A stretch of 64,000 nucleotides of DNA from Zygnema cylindricum (GCA_037447655.1 JBBHKE010000195.1:158423-222422), one strand, 5' to 3'; shown: positions 1 through 11,404, counted from the first letter of the stretch. Notes: a model not told the origin generated them from the sequence alone. Program-made: numbers and translations.

Positions 1-1350
1 TCGGTAGCACAATTTCTCTAAAATAATAATAAAAGCTCTACACAGGTTATCTTAAAAAACTCAAAGACTTGCAGAAGTTAAAAGCTGCTCTAAATCTTCT
101 GCTTTAAGTTCATGAGAACCCGTCATTGGAAAAGAACCACAGAACCTGGCACACAATTATCTTTCACGCGACATACAACATCAACTTCTGCAGTTCACGC
201 TACGAGTATCTCATGTACTTTCACAAGCGAACAATCTGTAACGAAGATAACAGAATCGGTTACCATATGTTAACATCCAGATGATGATGGTACACATGTA
301 TGATTGCCGATCATAACCAATATAGGTAGGAGCTACCACACAATATTATTCAGGCGTGTGAAAGAAAACATGAGCACACTTTATCCATTAGAAATACAAA
401 GATAAAACATTCACCAGAAAAAACAAAAATGACACAGCATCACAAACTATCCTCGCTACGCTCGATAAAAAAAAAAACATTAAAGAATAAGATCATCTAT
501 ACAATACTAAATCAAAGTGGCTCCATTAAGACAAATAAAACAAAATAAACCTTGAAACATAGGTAAGCTAACAATTCATCAATAATTAAAAAAAGTCAAT
601 TTTCAGACCGTATTGCAGCACCACACTGACACACTTCTGCGTCAGTTTCGCAATTGCCAAACGGTCATCTGCCAGAACCCAACCAATCCAATGTCACAAT
701 AATTTAATTAGATTAGTTAATTTATTTGTTCAAAAAGTACAAGATGCCGTGTGGCGTTCTGTCCTGAATTTGCCAATCATTAGCTCTCGTCATATCCACT
801 TCTATTATGTACCGGACGGTAGCCTTAATGTTCAATTAAGTTCCAGAACAAAAAAAAAAAAAAACGTACAATTTCGACCAACACAAATCCAAACTTGTTA
901 TGACGGTGGTCACCAACTGGCAACTCAGTAAAAGGAAAACATTGTTTTAAAAGTTCCTTCCACTCTTGGTCTCTCAAATAACTACAATGCCCATTGCAAT
1001 TAGAGTTAATTATATTTCGAGCAGTAAAAGTGGTTTAACTTTATGTCCACCCCTTGGATTTAACGTAACGGTTTTACCATTCAATTGTGATGTCACGATT
1101 ACAAATCGGAAAAACTAGTGAGGAGGAATTTCAACTGCTCAAAAAATGTTCAACACTAATAGAGATGGAAAGTATAATTATTCGGTATACAGTACTTGTT
1201 AAATGTCATTTTCCTCTAAAAGCCCTATTCAGTGGCACCACAGCACTACATTATTATTAATTATAAACCTTACATTAAGAGAACTCTCACAAAAAAACAA
1301 AAGAAAGCACATACGTGGATGTCTTCTTGTGAGAACTTCCCAGTAGACGA
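1..1350. other. AT-rich intergenic stretch
   Basis: No supportable gene is seen on either strand. The sequence is AT-rich with short poly-A runs near 465-477 and 850-863. The short open frames (for example 749-931) lack recognisable protein features or splice context. Confidence 0.5.
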
Positions 1351-1363
1351 CATATTGAGCAAC

Positions 1364-1869
1364 AGAGGGAGAGGGAGAGAGAGAGGGAGAGAGAGAGAGG
1401 GAGGGAGAGGGAGAGGGAGAGGAAAATCATTCATACCTGATAATGTCTTAAATGGGCTTGCCGCCCAAAAGAAATATGAGATATTTCAAATATAACGTCA
1501 TTCTCGTACATTAACTTCCCCCCTGAAATAAAACCAAAAAGATGAATTAGTAGTGGATAATAATGTGAGAGAGGAGGGAGGGAGAAGGCAGCGGAAGAAA
1601 AGGGGAGAGGAGAGGAGAGAGGAGAGGGGGGGAGGGAGAGGGAGAACGAGTGGGAAAGCGTGAGATAGAGAGCGAGGGAGTGAGAAAGAGAGAAAGAAAG
1701 AGGGGGAGGGAGAGGGAAAGCGAGTGGGAAAGACAGAGATAGAGAGCGAGGGAGTGAGAGAGAGAAAGAGAGAGGGGGAGAGAGAGAGAGGGAGAGAGAG
1801 AGGGAGAGTAAGATCAAGAGGGGGAGAGAGAGAGAGAGGGAGAGAGAGAGGGAGAGAAAGATCAAGAGG

Positions 1870-1925
<56 letters not shown>
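1364..1925. repeat. GA-rich purine microsatellite region
   Basis: Two blocks, about 1364-1424 and 1567-1925, are almost pure purine on the plus strand: GAGAGG and GGGAGA units grading into a perfect (GA)n at about 1875-1924. They leave long meaningless open frames on both strands (Arg/Glu or Ser/Leu repeats). Confidence 0.9.
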
Positions 1926-1927
<2 letters not shown>

Positions 1928-2175
1928 AACGTATTGTATACGTACACATACATAGAAGCTGTGAAGCAATATGATACCTAAGGTTGAAGGCAAAAACAGA
2001 AAAAAAAACCAAAAAAAAAAACGGGGAGTGTTCACACCTTTCAGAAGGAAAGCTTATTTGTTAAAGTATTCGCTACAACAAAAAAATTCCCAAAATTGTG
2101 AAAAATGGAGCGACCAAATGGCCCAGTCTCCACGAAACCATATTATTCCCTGCTAGAGAAGGAGAGTGCGAGAGT

Positions 2176-2178
<3 letters not shown>

Positions 2179-2252
<74 letters not shown>
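2179..2252. repeat. (GA)n microsatellite
   Basis: A nearly perfect GA dinucleotide run of about 70 bp. Confidence 0.95.
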
Positions 2253-2253
<1 letters not shown>

Positions 2254-2754
2254 AATATTAAAAATTTCAAAAAGTAAATAACATGCATTAATTTAATGAA
2301 AATTTTCCAGCAAAGTTGTTATCACAATCACGAAGCCTTACTATTCTTCTATTTTTTAGGAGCATTTAAGTTTAGGATAACCCCCAAAAAAAAACCACAT
2401 CATTTGCCTCTATGAGCCTCTCTTGGTATTATTGACTGTAACGGATTTCCCGACTACACGAATTATTTCAACACTTTGTTAAAAAAACCTTTAGACCCAA
2501 AAAAAAAATTAATGAAACCTAAAGAAAATCTAAACTTGCTTCATCCCTTTCCCATTGTGAATTACAGACGCTCCCTCACATGTGGTTCAACAAATAAAAG
2601 ATAGTTTTATTAACAAAGATTCATTCTATGATTTAAAATAGAAAAAAAATGTTTGAAACAATTCCAGAACAGCATCAGAATGATTCACTTTCAAAGAGGT
2701 GAAATACGGTAACAACAATCAATAGTATTGATGGGGAGAACATTAATAAACTCC

Positions 2755-2802
2755 TCCCTCTCCCACTCCCTCTCCCTCTCCCTCTCCCATCCTCCCTCCC
2801 TC

Positions 2803-2844
<42 letters not shown>

Positions 2845-2875
2845 CCCTCCCCCTCCCTCTCCCTCTTCCTCTCAC
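2755..2875. repeat. CT-rich tract with 38-nt poly-C
   Basis: A pyrimidine-only stretch holding an uninterrupted run of 38 C at 2804-2841, flanked by CCCTCT units. On the minus strand it reads as purine with a G38 core. It starts directly at the predicted splice donor of the exon at 2876-3003, so it would be the first sequence of the following intron. G-quadruplex or triplex formation is plausible by composition. Confidence 0.9.
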
Positions 2876-3003
2876 CTGAGTAAGCCCTATCTTCGAGTTT
2901 CTCTGCCCCTTGCAGGTTGAGTGTGCGAATATTCTCGGCCGCTATTCCGGCCAATCCAAGAACTTTTCGCGTCAGATCTTCCACGGGAATCAGTCCCACG
3001 GCA
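2876..3003 (-). CDS. Probable C-terminal exon of transferrin lobe
   Basis: On the minus strand a 128-bp open segment is bounded by an acceptor (TTATCCAG) at 3004 and a donor (GTGAGAGG) at 2875. In one frame it reads AVGLIPVEDLTRKVLG followed by AENIRTL. This fits the end of a transferrin lobe, where a lysine-aspartate-serine motif is followed by a [LV]xPV stretch and a conserved leucine-glycine. It lies downstream, in the same orientation, of the exons at 4535-7408, so it is probably a later exon of that gene. The exon or exons between 4535 and 3004 were not found with confidence; a CT-rich microsatellite lies in that interval. It could instead belong to another gene. Confidence 0.45.
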
Positions 3004-3240
3004 CTGGATAAGGACAAAAAAATCCGAAAAACACGGAAAAAGACAAAATAATCCTTTTAGACTGCACTTAAAGTTTGTAAAAAGGCAAAAGGTTAGCAAA
3101 AACTGTGTGCTTTTAGCATGTGTTGTCACGTATTTAAGTGTTAGACATGTGTATAGTACGAGGTAACGATAGGTGGTGTTCTTGTACCATTTCACACGTT
3201 AAATTTCTTCCTTCAGACTACGGTTTTAAGGTGAGAAAAT

Positions 3241-3331
3241 CTATGCAAACACTATACGTGGTTATGTGTGGTTATATGTAATTATCTGTGGTTACATGTA
3301 GTTATACGTGGTTATATGTGGTTATTTATGT
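3241..3331. repeat. Degenerate GTGGTTATATGT minisatellite
   Basis: About seven imperfect copies of a 10-12 bp unit close to GTGGTTATATGT lie in tandem. They fall in the presumed transferrin intron or 3' gene region. Confidence 0.8.
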
Positions 3332-3666
3332 GATGGTGCAGTTTTTATCTGTTAGATACGGCTATAATGTGGGGTGACCGTAGCATATGAATACTATTAA
3401 ACTTATGCTTTAAACCAGAAACCAAAACCTGTATTTGCAAATCCCACAGTCCAGAACCAGAAATTTGAATGCTCGGGAAAGTCTCAAGAAAGAAAGTCTC
3501 CAGACCAACTCTAAATGTCCACTGTCGATCACTATTAGTATTAACAACACAAAATTGTTCGCCAAATTTTCCGGCCGGTAACCTTAATACCACTATTTGA
3601 GAAAATTGGACTAAGATTTGTCACATCTCCCAAGACTAAATTAGTATTATACATTCTAATTCTGCA

Positions 3667-3728
3667 GAGAGAGAGAGGGAGAGAGAGAGAGGGAGAGAGA
3701 GAACGAGAGAGAGGAAGAGAGAGAGAGT
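3667..3728. repeat. GA-rich microsatellite
   Basis: An imperfect (GA)n tract with GGGAGA and AACGAGA interruptions. Confidence 0.85.
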
Positions 3729-4035
3729 TACACTAATAATTCCTTTAACATCAATGGGAATTGAAGTTCAGAGTCACACCTAAAGCTCAGAAGATATTCG
3801 TGGGCATTCTTTCCAAAATAGAGAGCATTTGTCCATTTTGCAATGGTTCCGGCATGTTGGAGTCGAGTAATAATGGTTTGTTTTTTGCGTTCCGATATCG
3901 AATTGCGAGTCATAATCACATTTGTCGCGATTTTCCCAAGCCTGGTGTCGGTTTAGTCCCACAACGCCACCCAATTTGCCAAATATCAAAACCACTGTTG
4001 GATGGAATGCATAGAGATGCTCCCGCTGTCCCTTC

Positions 4036-4275
4036 CTCCTCTTCCACTCTCCCACTTCAACCATCTCCCCCTCTCCCCCTCTTCCCCTCACTCTCCCTCT
4101 CTGTCCCCTTCTCTCTCCCTCTCCGACTCCCTCTCCCTCACCTTCTCACTCTCCCTCACCTTCTCACTCTCCCTCTCCCTCTCCATCCCCCTCCCTCTCC
4201 CTCCCCCCTCCCTTTCCATCCCCCTCCCTCTCCCTCTTCCTCTCCCTCTCCCTCCCTCACCCTCCACTTCCAAAC
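4036..4275. repeat. CT-rich low-complexity tract
   Basis: A pyrimidine-rich tract of CCCTCTC units, with three close copies of a CTCCCTCACCTTCTCA-like unit at about 4126-4170. Its right edge abuts a possible splice acceptor (TTTCTGCAG on the minus strand, near 4276). Reading on from there in the phase left by the preceding exon gives T-L-E-V and then only purine repeat. The repeat may therefore have grown inside or next to a transferrin exon. Confidence 0.75.
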
Positions 4276-4534
4276 TGCAGAAAGGAATGTCTCAGCAAAT
4301 CGCTATGGAAAATGTGAGCCGAAGAAAATTTTAAATGTCTGAAATTAAGCCTGTCGCCCAGTTTCAGGTTTAAAAAAAACAGTCATTAATACCACTTCTT
4401 TTTACCGAACGAATAGTAAAGATTCTATTTTACACCATCGTTGATTTTATAATTTCATATTTATATATTTTATACTTATAAAGTTTATGAAAACTCCATT
4501 TTAAACCAAGTTTTAGAATTGAGTCGTGACTTAC

Positions 4535-7408
4535 GTGCAGTTGAAGTAACTGGGATTGTCACTCACAGGCAAACAGCCTCCTCCTGGACAGAGAAACCTG
4601 AAAAACCATAAAATTTATTTATTTTATGAAAAATAGCCTTTACAAAAAACCACAATTTCCTCCCGAGGAAACAGCTTTAGTCGTTGTTAGAGTGAAGAAA
4701 ACGTCAGCATGGGACTTATATCACTGTCATTAATTGTAATTCAGTCCAAAATGGTGTGGATGTTTTTGAACGGTTCAAAAAGTATTAAGAAAAAAAACAA
4801 TCATAATTATCAACAGTATTTTGTAGTCAAAGGGCAAAAAAACACAGCACCAAATGAGTGTTATTAACGCAAATAACGATTCACGGAATACTGTTAAATC
4901 CCTAAAAAAATCCACAAGACCTTACGAAAGCTTGGCAATTCCGGACGAGATTGCCGCTAAAACCCTTAAAAATCATAAAAACAAGTTTAAAAAAAGGTCT
5001 CACAAAAAACTGAAGCACTCACATGTATTCTGACGCAGGTTCTTTTGACCATTTTTGCTGTAGGAGACCAGCGACTGAAAACTTAGTCACTACTGGAGTT
5101 CGAGTGAAAGCAACATCTCCGGCATCTTCCATAAGACACCGAAAAGCTCCTATTGGTCCAAAATAAGGATCTGAATCATCGCAAGATCCTTCTCCCTCCT
5201 GTGTGAGACAACCAGTGCAAACTCGTCGACTTCCTTTATCTCCGGGAGCACAACTTTTTGAAAAAAAGTCGGAAACTAGACTAATATCTGGACTTATTCC
5301 TGTTCCTCCTTCGACACTCTGCGGATCGATAGCTTTTGAGTTGATGAGAGTTTCTAAAGGAATATCCCAACCAACTGCCGACCAATAGGCTCCATGACAA
5401 GATCGCATTCCTCTAAGACTGGAAAGAGTGAGAAACTCGTTATTTTCGCAAAGATCCTTCTTAACAACTGCCACAGAGTCGTAAGCGATGCCTCGGTCGA
5501 TTCTTTCTGTCATTATTGCTTTCATAGATTTGTTAATGAAGGCGAAATAAGCGAGTCCGGCTTCAAGGTTGATAAGTTCAGCTTCTCCTTGACCAATGGC
5601 ATCCATACAGGCAATAGGACTGCTTCTTATCACACTGTAAATACAGCCCAGGACATCCAAAAAGAGGGAATCAACATTCAAACAAAAATAATGACGGATC
5701 TCGCAGAGAAGGATCCACATATTAAGGAAGCGGGTGGAAGAAACAGAGGCATGAAGAAGGGGAGTCTAGGGAGAGGGAGAGGGAGAAAGCGATTCTGTGA
5801 GCACCGGCTAAGAACTCGAGGTTAAGTCGTGAGAAAAAGTTTTCTAGAAGAAAGTTTTCACGATTTCCCTCCTCTCAGCAAGTTCTTTCAGCGTGAGTAA
5901 TGAGATGAAACAGAGGGGAACTTTAGGGTCTTTCACATGTTAAAAAAATCTGGCCAAAACATACCACAAAATAATTGCAGCAAAATAGCCCTTCAATATT
6001 CCTAGTAGCAAATATTCACACGCGCACTTCAAAACTATGATCTCATGAATGCAAAAGAATTAACAGGGAAAAAAAATCATGAAACATCTTTGACGCGGGG
6101 AAATGGTTTATGCTCCTGAGTTTTAAATTATTGTATGTGCAAGTCTCTAAAACTGGTGATTTAAAAAAAAAACAAAAAAAACCTCTAGACTTGCGAAAAA
6201 CATGGTGTATACCACTGTTACAGCCAGTTTTTTCACCTTCACATTTATTATCCAGAACGATTTCACTTTGTAAAATAAACGTTTGTAGGGTATGAATGGG
6301 AACAAATTACCTTACCATTGAAATCCATAGGAATAAATAAATACACCAACATCATACCTATTACAGGATGCAAAATAGTTTCTAATCCACACCGATTTGA
6401 ATTCATACAAACAGTGAAGGCTTACTAGACCTTTTGTTGAAAAAAATGTATTAAAACAAAAAAGCGAAATAGAATAGAAACAATCAAAATTTCAAGTCAT
6501 GTGGTTCCTTCCAGTTTGACGAAAAGCAAAAGCAAAAGCAAAAGCAAGAACACAATAGAAAGAAATTGTATTTCTGTTTTGTTGCTTTAAGTCTACAGTG
6601 ATTATGTTGACTAAAGTACCTACATCATTAGATACGACACTTTAGATCAACTAATTAGATACATCGTTTTAAGTTACGTCACTTAGTTCCATTACTTGAT
6701 TCGCCACTTATTTACGCCACTTAGACATCTACGTCACTTGCTTACAAGTGTCCACAGGCATCTATCACATTATGTTACATACTTATTTTTCACTCGTACA
6801 TACTTATTTCCATCAGTTAAATACTTCACATTATGTTATTTAGTCATTCACATCACTTAGATCCATCACTTAGAAGCATCGCTTATTCACATGACATGGA
6901 TCCATGACTTACCAGGACCAAACTTGCTCGCCTTTGACAGTGAGAGATGGAAGGACGTCCGTACAGAAGCTGAGCTCAGCAAGGGATGTCGTACACCACC
7001 GTACATGTTGAGGAGAAGAGGACTCTTCAGGCCTTTCGTTTGAAAGAGGAGGAGAATAAGGAAGAGAAGGAGAAGGACTCATGGAAGGAGGTGGAACAGT
7101 TTCATCAGTCTTAGGATCAAACGAAGGAGAAGGAGCCGGAGAAGATGAATCTGGTGCAGGGATAGGACTAGACGCAGATGTACGGATTTTCCCTGCGATT
7201 CAGATAAATCAGAGGCAAAAAAAAGTAATCATACAACCGTTGACCAAGCAAAAAAGATGAACATTACAAGCAGAAAGGCAAAACAAAAAGAAGAAGTTAA
7301 TCGAGTCTCGGGATAATCAATACCTTGAATGGAATGCGAGAAGGATAAGAAGAGAAAGAGGAGAAAGGGGCGGAGAGAGACAGCCCTGGGGCAGAGAGAG
7401 ACAGCCAT
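4535..7408 (-). CDS. Secreted transferrin-like protein, exons 1-4
   Basis: Four minus-strand exons join in phase: 7324-7408, 6913-7192, 5023-5634 and 4535-4597, all with GT-AG introns. The start at 7408 is chosen because it opens a 28-residue signal peptide (MAVSLCPRAVSLRPFLLFLF, then a small-residue region). Residues 30-91 form a Pro/Ser-rich segment. A transferrin lobe follows: VRWCTTS at 92-98, cysteines 105, 122 and 131, AVVKK at 177-181, SCHG at 200-203, GWDIP at 210-214, FFSKSCAPG at 245-253, VCTGC at 260-264, and GAFRCLMEDAGDVAF at 284-298. Exon 4 adds a LCPGGG motif typical of the next cysteine pair. The family carries iron and carbonate outside cells or at the surface, but several ligands look replaced here (see findings). 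The gene probably continues through the exon at 2876-3003. Identity as a transferrin fold is secure; iron transport is not. Confidence 0.85.
6522..6905. repeat. AAAAGC repeat and decayed minisatellite in intron
   Basis: An (AAAAGC)n run of about four units at 6522-6548 is followed at about 6600-6905 by many degenerate copies of an 11-12 bp unit close to ACATCACTTAGA. Both lie in the 1.28-kb second intron of the transferrin-like gene, ending just before the exon boundary at 6913. Confidence 0.7.
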
Positions 7409-7568
7409 AATTGCTGAGTTGAAAGGAGAATCCTGCATAAGTGAGTCCCTTAGGTTTAAAACTTTAAAGAACTTTTGACCATTTGACATTAGTTTCAAGA
7501 TAATCGCTGCAAAACCGATTGTACGAAAGCATAGTACTGTACTGTAATTTTCAAAATTTGATTTTTTA

Positions 7569-8497
7569 GGGTACGTCCCCATGTATTAAAGTATCTACTT
7601 TTCTCTATCAGGGAACTTTGACAAAAACTTTAGCCGTACGAGAAAATCATTTTTACCAAAGTAGGGTGAACGTCAATTCATACTTTGGATGTACGGCGTG
7701 TTTGTCGTCATGTGAACGCATTTTGGCGTTTTCCCCTTTTCGACCCGGGCAAGAGAATCCAGCCCAAAAAAAAACTTCATCCAAAATCACCTCGAGGGGG
7801 TGATTTTAGTTAAAGTACCGCCCAAACAGCGAATGAAAAATGACCCACGCACGCGCCACAAGAGTGAGAAAATTTTAGGACGAGGGAGAGTCCTCTCTAT
7901 TTTTTTCCGTGCCCGTCACGCGCATGTACGGAAAAAAATTGCAGGGGTCTCGGACCTCCACTTTCATTCATGGGGTCCTTTGCAATATTTTGCGCCGTCG
8001 TCGCCTCTCCCCTCTCCCTCTCACACTATCGCTTTTATCTCACACTATTTAGAATGAGACACGACAATAGTGGTATAAAATGAAAGATATTTTAAAAATA
8101 TTATTTTTGACAATTTTTAGGTTTTATTTTAATGGTAAATCGAGTGAGAAAAGTAGAAAAAACGAAATCGGGAAAACATGGCGGAAAGTTATTTAATCAG
8201 TGACGTCGACGTTGTCACAAGTGAGCATGACGTCACAATGTCACCAAACCCTAAACATCTACAATTTCACAAAAATCTAGGCGTCTACCACTGTCGCTGT
8301 TTTTGTTGGCGTCACTAATCGTCGGAAGTTTCGTAGTCGGCTTCAATCATCACAAGTTGTACCTACGTCTACAACCGTCACATTTCAAAGTTCCGATTTC
8401 ATTTTCGCACATAGGGACGCTCTGCAAAGTAGTTTGGAGAATCTTCACTACAGTCCAAAATATTTTATCAAAGTACAAATTACACGGGGACGTACCC
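7569..8497. mobile_element. PIF/Harbinger-like non-autonomous TIR element
   Basis: The left end reads GGGTACGTCCCCATGTA and the right end is its near-perfect inverted complement (TACACGGGGACGTACCC). Both are flanked by TTA (7566-7568 and 8498-8500). A 3-bp TWA target duplication with GGG-starting TIRs is the hallmark of the PIF/Harbinger superfamily. The 929-bp interior has no transposase. Parts of it (about 8150-8290) match, in inverse orientation, the element at 36370-37366, so the two share a family. The element ends 160 bp upstream of the transferrin-like start codon. Confidence 0.75.
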
Positions 8498-8740
8498 TTA
8501 AATGTTTTTTGTTCCCTCATCACCAGCAGCAGAGGTCGCAAAAGTCAAAAATTTACATAACCCAAACCGACAAAAAAAAAAAAAAAAAAAAAATCTGAGT
8601 ACCGGACGCACGACCGGGTTATGTCACGCTCCTAAATTGTTACCCGTTACCCGATACGCGCTTACGAAAATAAAAGTTTAAACCGAAACTCGATTTCCCG
8701 TGAGTACCCGTACCGCCCGTACCCGAATAAATACAAAATT
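8498..8740. other. Spacer with poly-A and GTACCCG repeats
   Basis: It holds a run of about 20 A at 8572-8591 and several TACCCG/GTACCCG motifs at 8641-8730. Such motifs are common in the subterminal regions of hAT transposons and may belong to the decayed hAT to the right. No gene is seen. Confidence 0.4.
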
Positions 8741-8930
8741 ACAACGCTCATTGTTATTAGCATTAAACATTTATTAGTGTTGATAAAAAATTATAAATAA
8801 AAATACTATTTAATGCAAGGAGACGTGGCAGGTTGTAGTCCACGTCTTTAAATAACGTTGTTTACTCTATTTTGTGATTTTTGGCTATAAATAGTAGCGA
8901 CTTATTAACACTAATAGCAATGAGCGGTGT
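8741..8930. mobile_element. Small MITE, ACACCG-type TIR
   Basis: Inverted ends (left ACAACGCTCATTGTTATTAG, right complement ending GAGCGGTGT) enclose about 190 bp. A central hairpin has arms GACGTGG and CCACGTC around a short loop. The same architecture and core occur in the copy at 29693-29893. No coding capacity. Confidence 0.65.
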
Positions 8931-9720
8931 AGTGGTACATCTCCCTTTGCAAAAAAAAACAGTTCTTGTACCTTTTCTTTTTACTATTTTGTCTTTTTGC
9001 AATCTCTCTAATTTTTTTTTCCTCGACAGTCACCTCCCTCAATAGATTTTTTCTTAATTTTGCGTGTAACTCATAGATTAATGTTTTAAATCTTAAATTA
9101 ATGTTTATTCTCTCGCAAATCTAAATTTTTCGCTACATTTTTTGGACGATTTTTTTTTCGACTACGATACTGTGTTATGAAATATAGAAAAAGGTAAAGT
9201 TTTTATCATGTATGCTTAAAAATTAAATCTTAGTTTTTCACATGGAAAATCAATTAGCAAAAAACACATTGTGATAGGCAAAAAAAACAAAAATTCTTAT
9301 GTAATGTCAAATATAGAAATAAAGAAATCACAACAAATAAATACTCATCCTATTTTCGACTCTATTATACAAATTCTCAACCTCAAACTTAAAAATTACA
9401 CAAAACCTATAAATATAAATTTGCTATAAATACTACGCTTTTAAAAATAAGCATTCCAGTTTAAAAAAAAAAAAAAAAAACTAGAAAATTTGTGAAATAC
9501 AACAAAAATTTCAAAGAAAAAAAAACAATATAACTAACACTAAAAAAATAACAATAATTAGAAAACAAAACAAAACAAAAACTATGCGTTTAAAAGATCT
9601 CGGTTGGATATAACACACAAAAAATCAACAACAATTGAAACCGCTAGTGAACTCCTCTTTTTTTTTACCGTGTCCCCGACATCCGAAAAATTGCATTCGG
9701 ACATGGAGCTAGAAGTCGGA
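8931..9720. other. AT-rich non-coding stretch
   Basis: Very AT-rich DNA with poly-A and poly-T runs. No gene is seen. It may be the 3' flank of the decayed hAT element on the minus strand. Confidence 0.4.
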
Positions 9721-9724
9721 ATAG

Positions 9725-11071
9725 CTAGAACACGACACAATTTATAATAGGAAATCCTCCATCTTTTGCGCGTACATTATTTTTCCACCATTCAAGTATG
9801 TTAAAGTTTAATCTTTCGACGCTGGTTACATTTAAAACAAAGTAACGTTTCAATTCATCATTAACGAGCGTTTTTTTGTCGGTGGTAATAAAAACCTCGT
9901 TTTCGTCATCGCTCTCACCAAAAAAATTGTGGAAACCGTCCATACTTTGCGATGTTTTCCTTTTTTTGTTATACATTGAGGACTACCAAAATAAATGTCA
10001 TCACCGAAGTCGTTTGCGAGTTCTCGAAGGTTGACCCCTTACCTTTCAATTTCGGTTTTCGATACCCCTATTATTTCAAGCCTTTAATTTTGTCGGGGAT
10101 CTAAAGGGGGCCCGCCAATATGATACTCGTGAAGGCTCCACTTCGATATTGAAAATTTCATAAAAAGTTCTTTCAACTTTTGCAAGTTTGGAAATGGGTG
10201 GGGCGTTGTTTTTCACTGTCATAACAAGATGTTTTTCTTATCTTATAGTGGTTATGGAGAGACAATAGGTATAGCACAACCAAATGTAAAGTTGGTTCTT
10301 TGAATTTTTCCAACTTTAGGGTCGCTTCTTTTAACCCTTCCAAAAATCGTATAAGTTCGGTAAGATGAGTCTTATCAATACAATCAAAAAGTATCAATTT
10401 ATTTTTTGCTTGAGCAATTTATCCTATCTCATTAAATGCATCGCAAATACTCTTAAGCGTTCCGAGCAAAAAATTCCACCGCGTGGCGTTTTCTTGTTTT
10501 AAAGTGTTTTTCAAAAGATTTTGTAAATTAATAAGTTTGAAAATCATGACCAATGATTTACAAGCGTCAATTAGATCAAACAATCGAAGAACCTCCATAT
10601 CGAATATGTATATTTTGGAAGTTCCGCTCTTGTTCAAAATTGTTGTCACAATTGTAGCTATTTTATGGTACGCGCAAAGTATCCAAGTAAACATATTAGG
10701 TAGACCTTTAACCGCATACATGTTAGAGCCACTGTTGGTCACAACAACGCAACGATTTTCCAAAACATCAAAATTGGATATTTCAAATTTGGTCAAACAA
10801 CTTTTGAAAGTCGTTAAAACATTTTCCGTGGTATGTTTTTCCTCCGGAAATAATCCACTTGAAGCGTGAGTGCATGAAGCTTAAATTCCTTTTCAATAAA
10901 ATGAGTGGTTATTGACATGAATGGGGTTTTTTTTATTCTCTCGGTCCAGAGATTGGTCTTAAATGCGATAAAAATATTGCTATCAATGTTTTCTCTAAGT
11001 GTTGGAGTGATCAAACTACGAATATCTTTGGCATAAGATATAAAATGGTTTTTTACGTTATTGATGGACAA
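9725..11071 (-). pseudogene. Decayed hAT-family transposase
   Basis: Four minus-strand fragments in order make a hAT transposase. At 11071-10814 there is the stretch around FKTNLWTERIKKTPF. At 10796-10419 lies the VVTNSGSNM region followed by CAYHKIATIV, the position of the hAT catalytic-core motif and conserved Cys-x2-His. The middle helical part is at 10397-10173. At 9976-9725 is the C-terminal dimerisation region, with DELKRYF and ILEWWKNN. Stops and frameshifts separate the fragments, so it cannot make a full protein. Related transposases are about 600-700 residues; about 370 are represented here. Terminal repeats were not identified. Confidence 0.75.
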
Positions 11072-11404
11072 AGTACTTTGTCAATGTCAACACTTTTGTT
11101 GGACGAAACACCAACATCAAAGAGTGCTTGACAAAATGCTTGTAAACCTGGGAAAAAAAAACAATAAAAATATATCATACAATTACTAACCATGGTCAGA
11201 AAAGAAGGTTTATACCAAAACGCGTTTTTTTTAGGATAGACAAATAAAAAACAACATCATGAAAAACCAAACAATAATAAAAAATTAAAAATAAGAGTAC
11301 GAGTATAAATTATTGATAAGAAAATAGTGATAAAGCTAAAATAAATGACCTTAGACCAGCAGTCATTCGTGGGTGCAACACCATATCCCCAATAAGGTAG
11401 ACGC
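11072..11404. other. Spacer between two decayed transposons
   Basis: AT-rich sequence with no recognisable gene. Its left part (to about 11150) may be the 5' continuation of the hAT transposase reading frame. Confidence 0.35.

Noticed and set aside
1431-2012. Long minus-strand open frames of Ser/Leu repeats (and plus-strand Arg/Glu frames) over the GA tracts
   Set aside because: Dinucleotide repeats stay open in several frames on both strands; there is no protein domain or splice context.
4002-4342. Pro/Leu/Ser-rich frames on the plus strand
   Set aside because: They are translations of a CT-rich tract antisense to the transferrin-like gene.
5394-5825. 143-residue plus-strand frame
   Set aside because: It is antisense to transferrin exon 3, which has clear family motifs.
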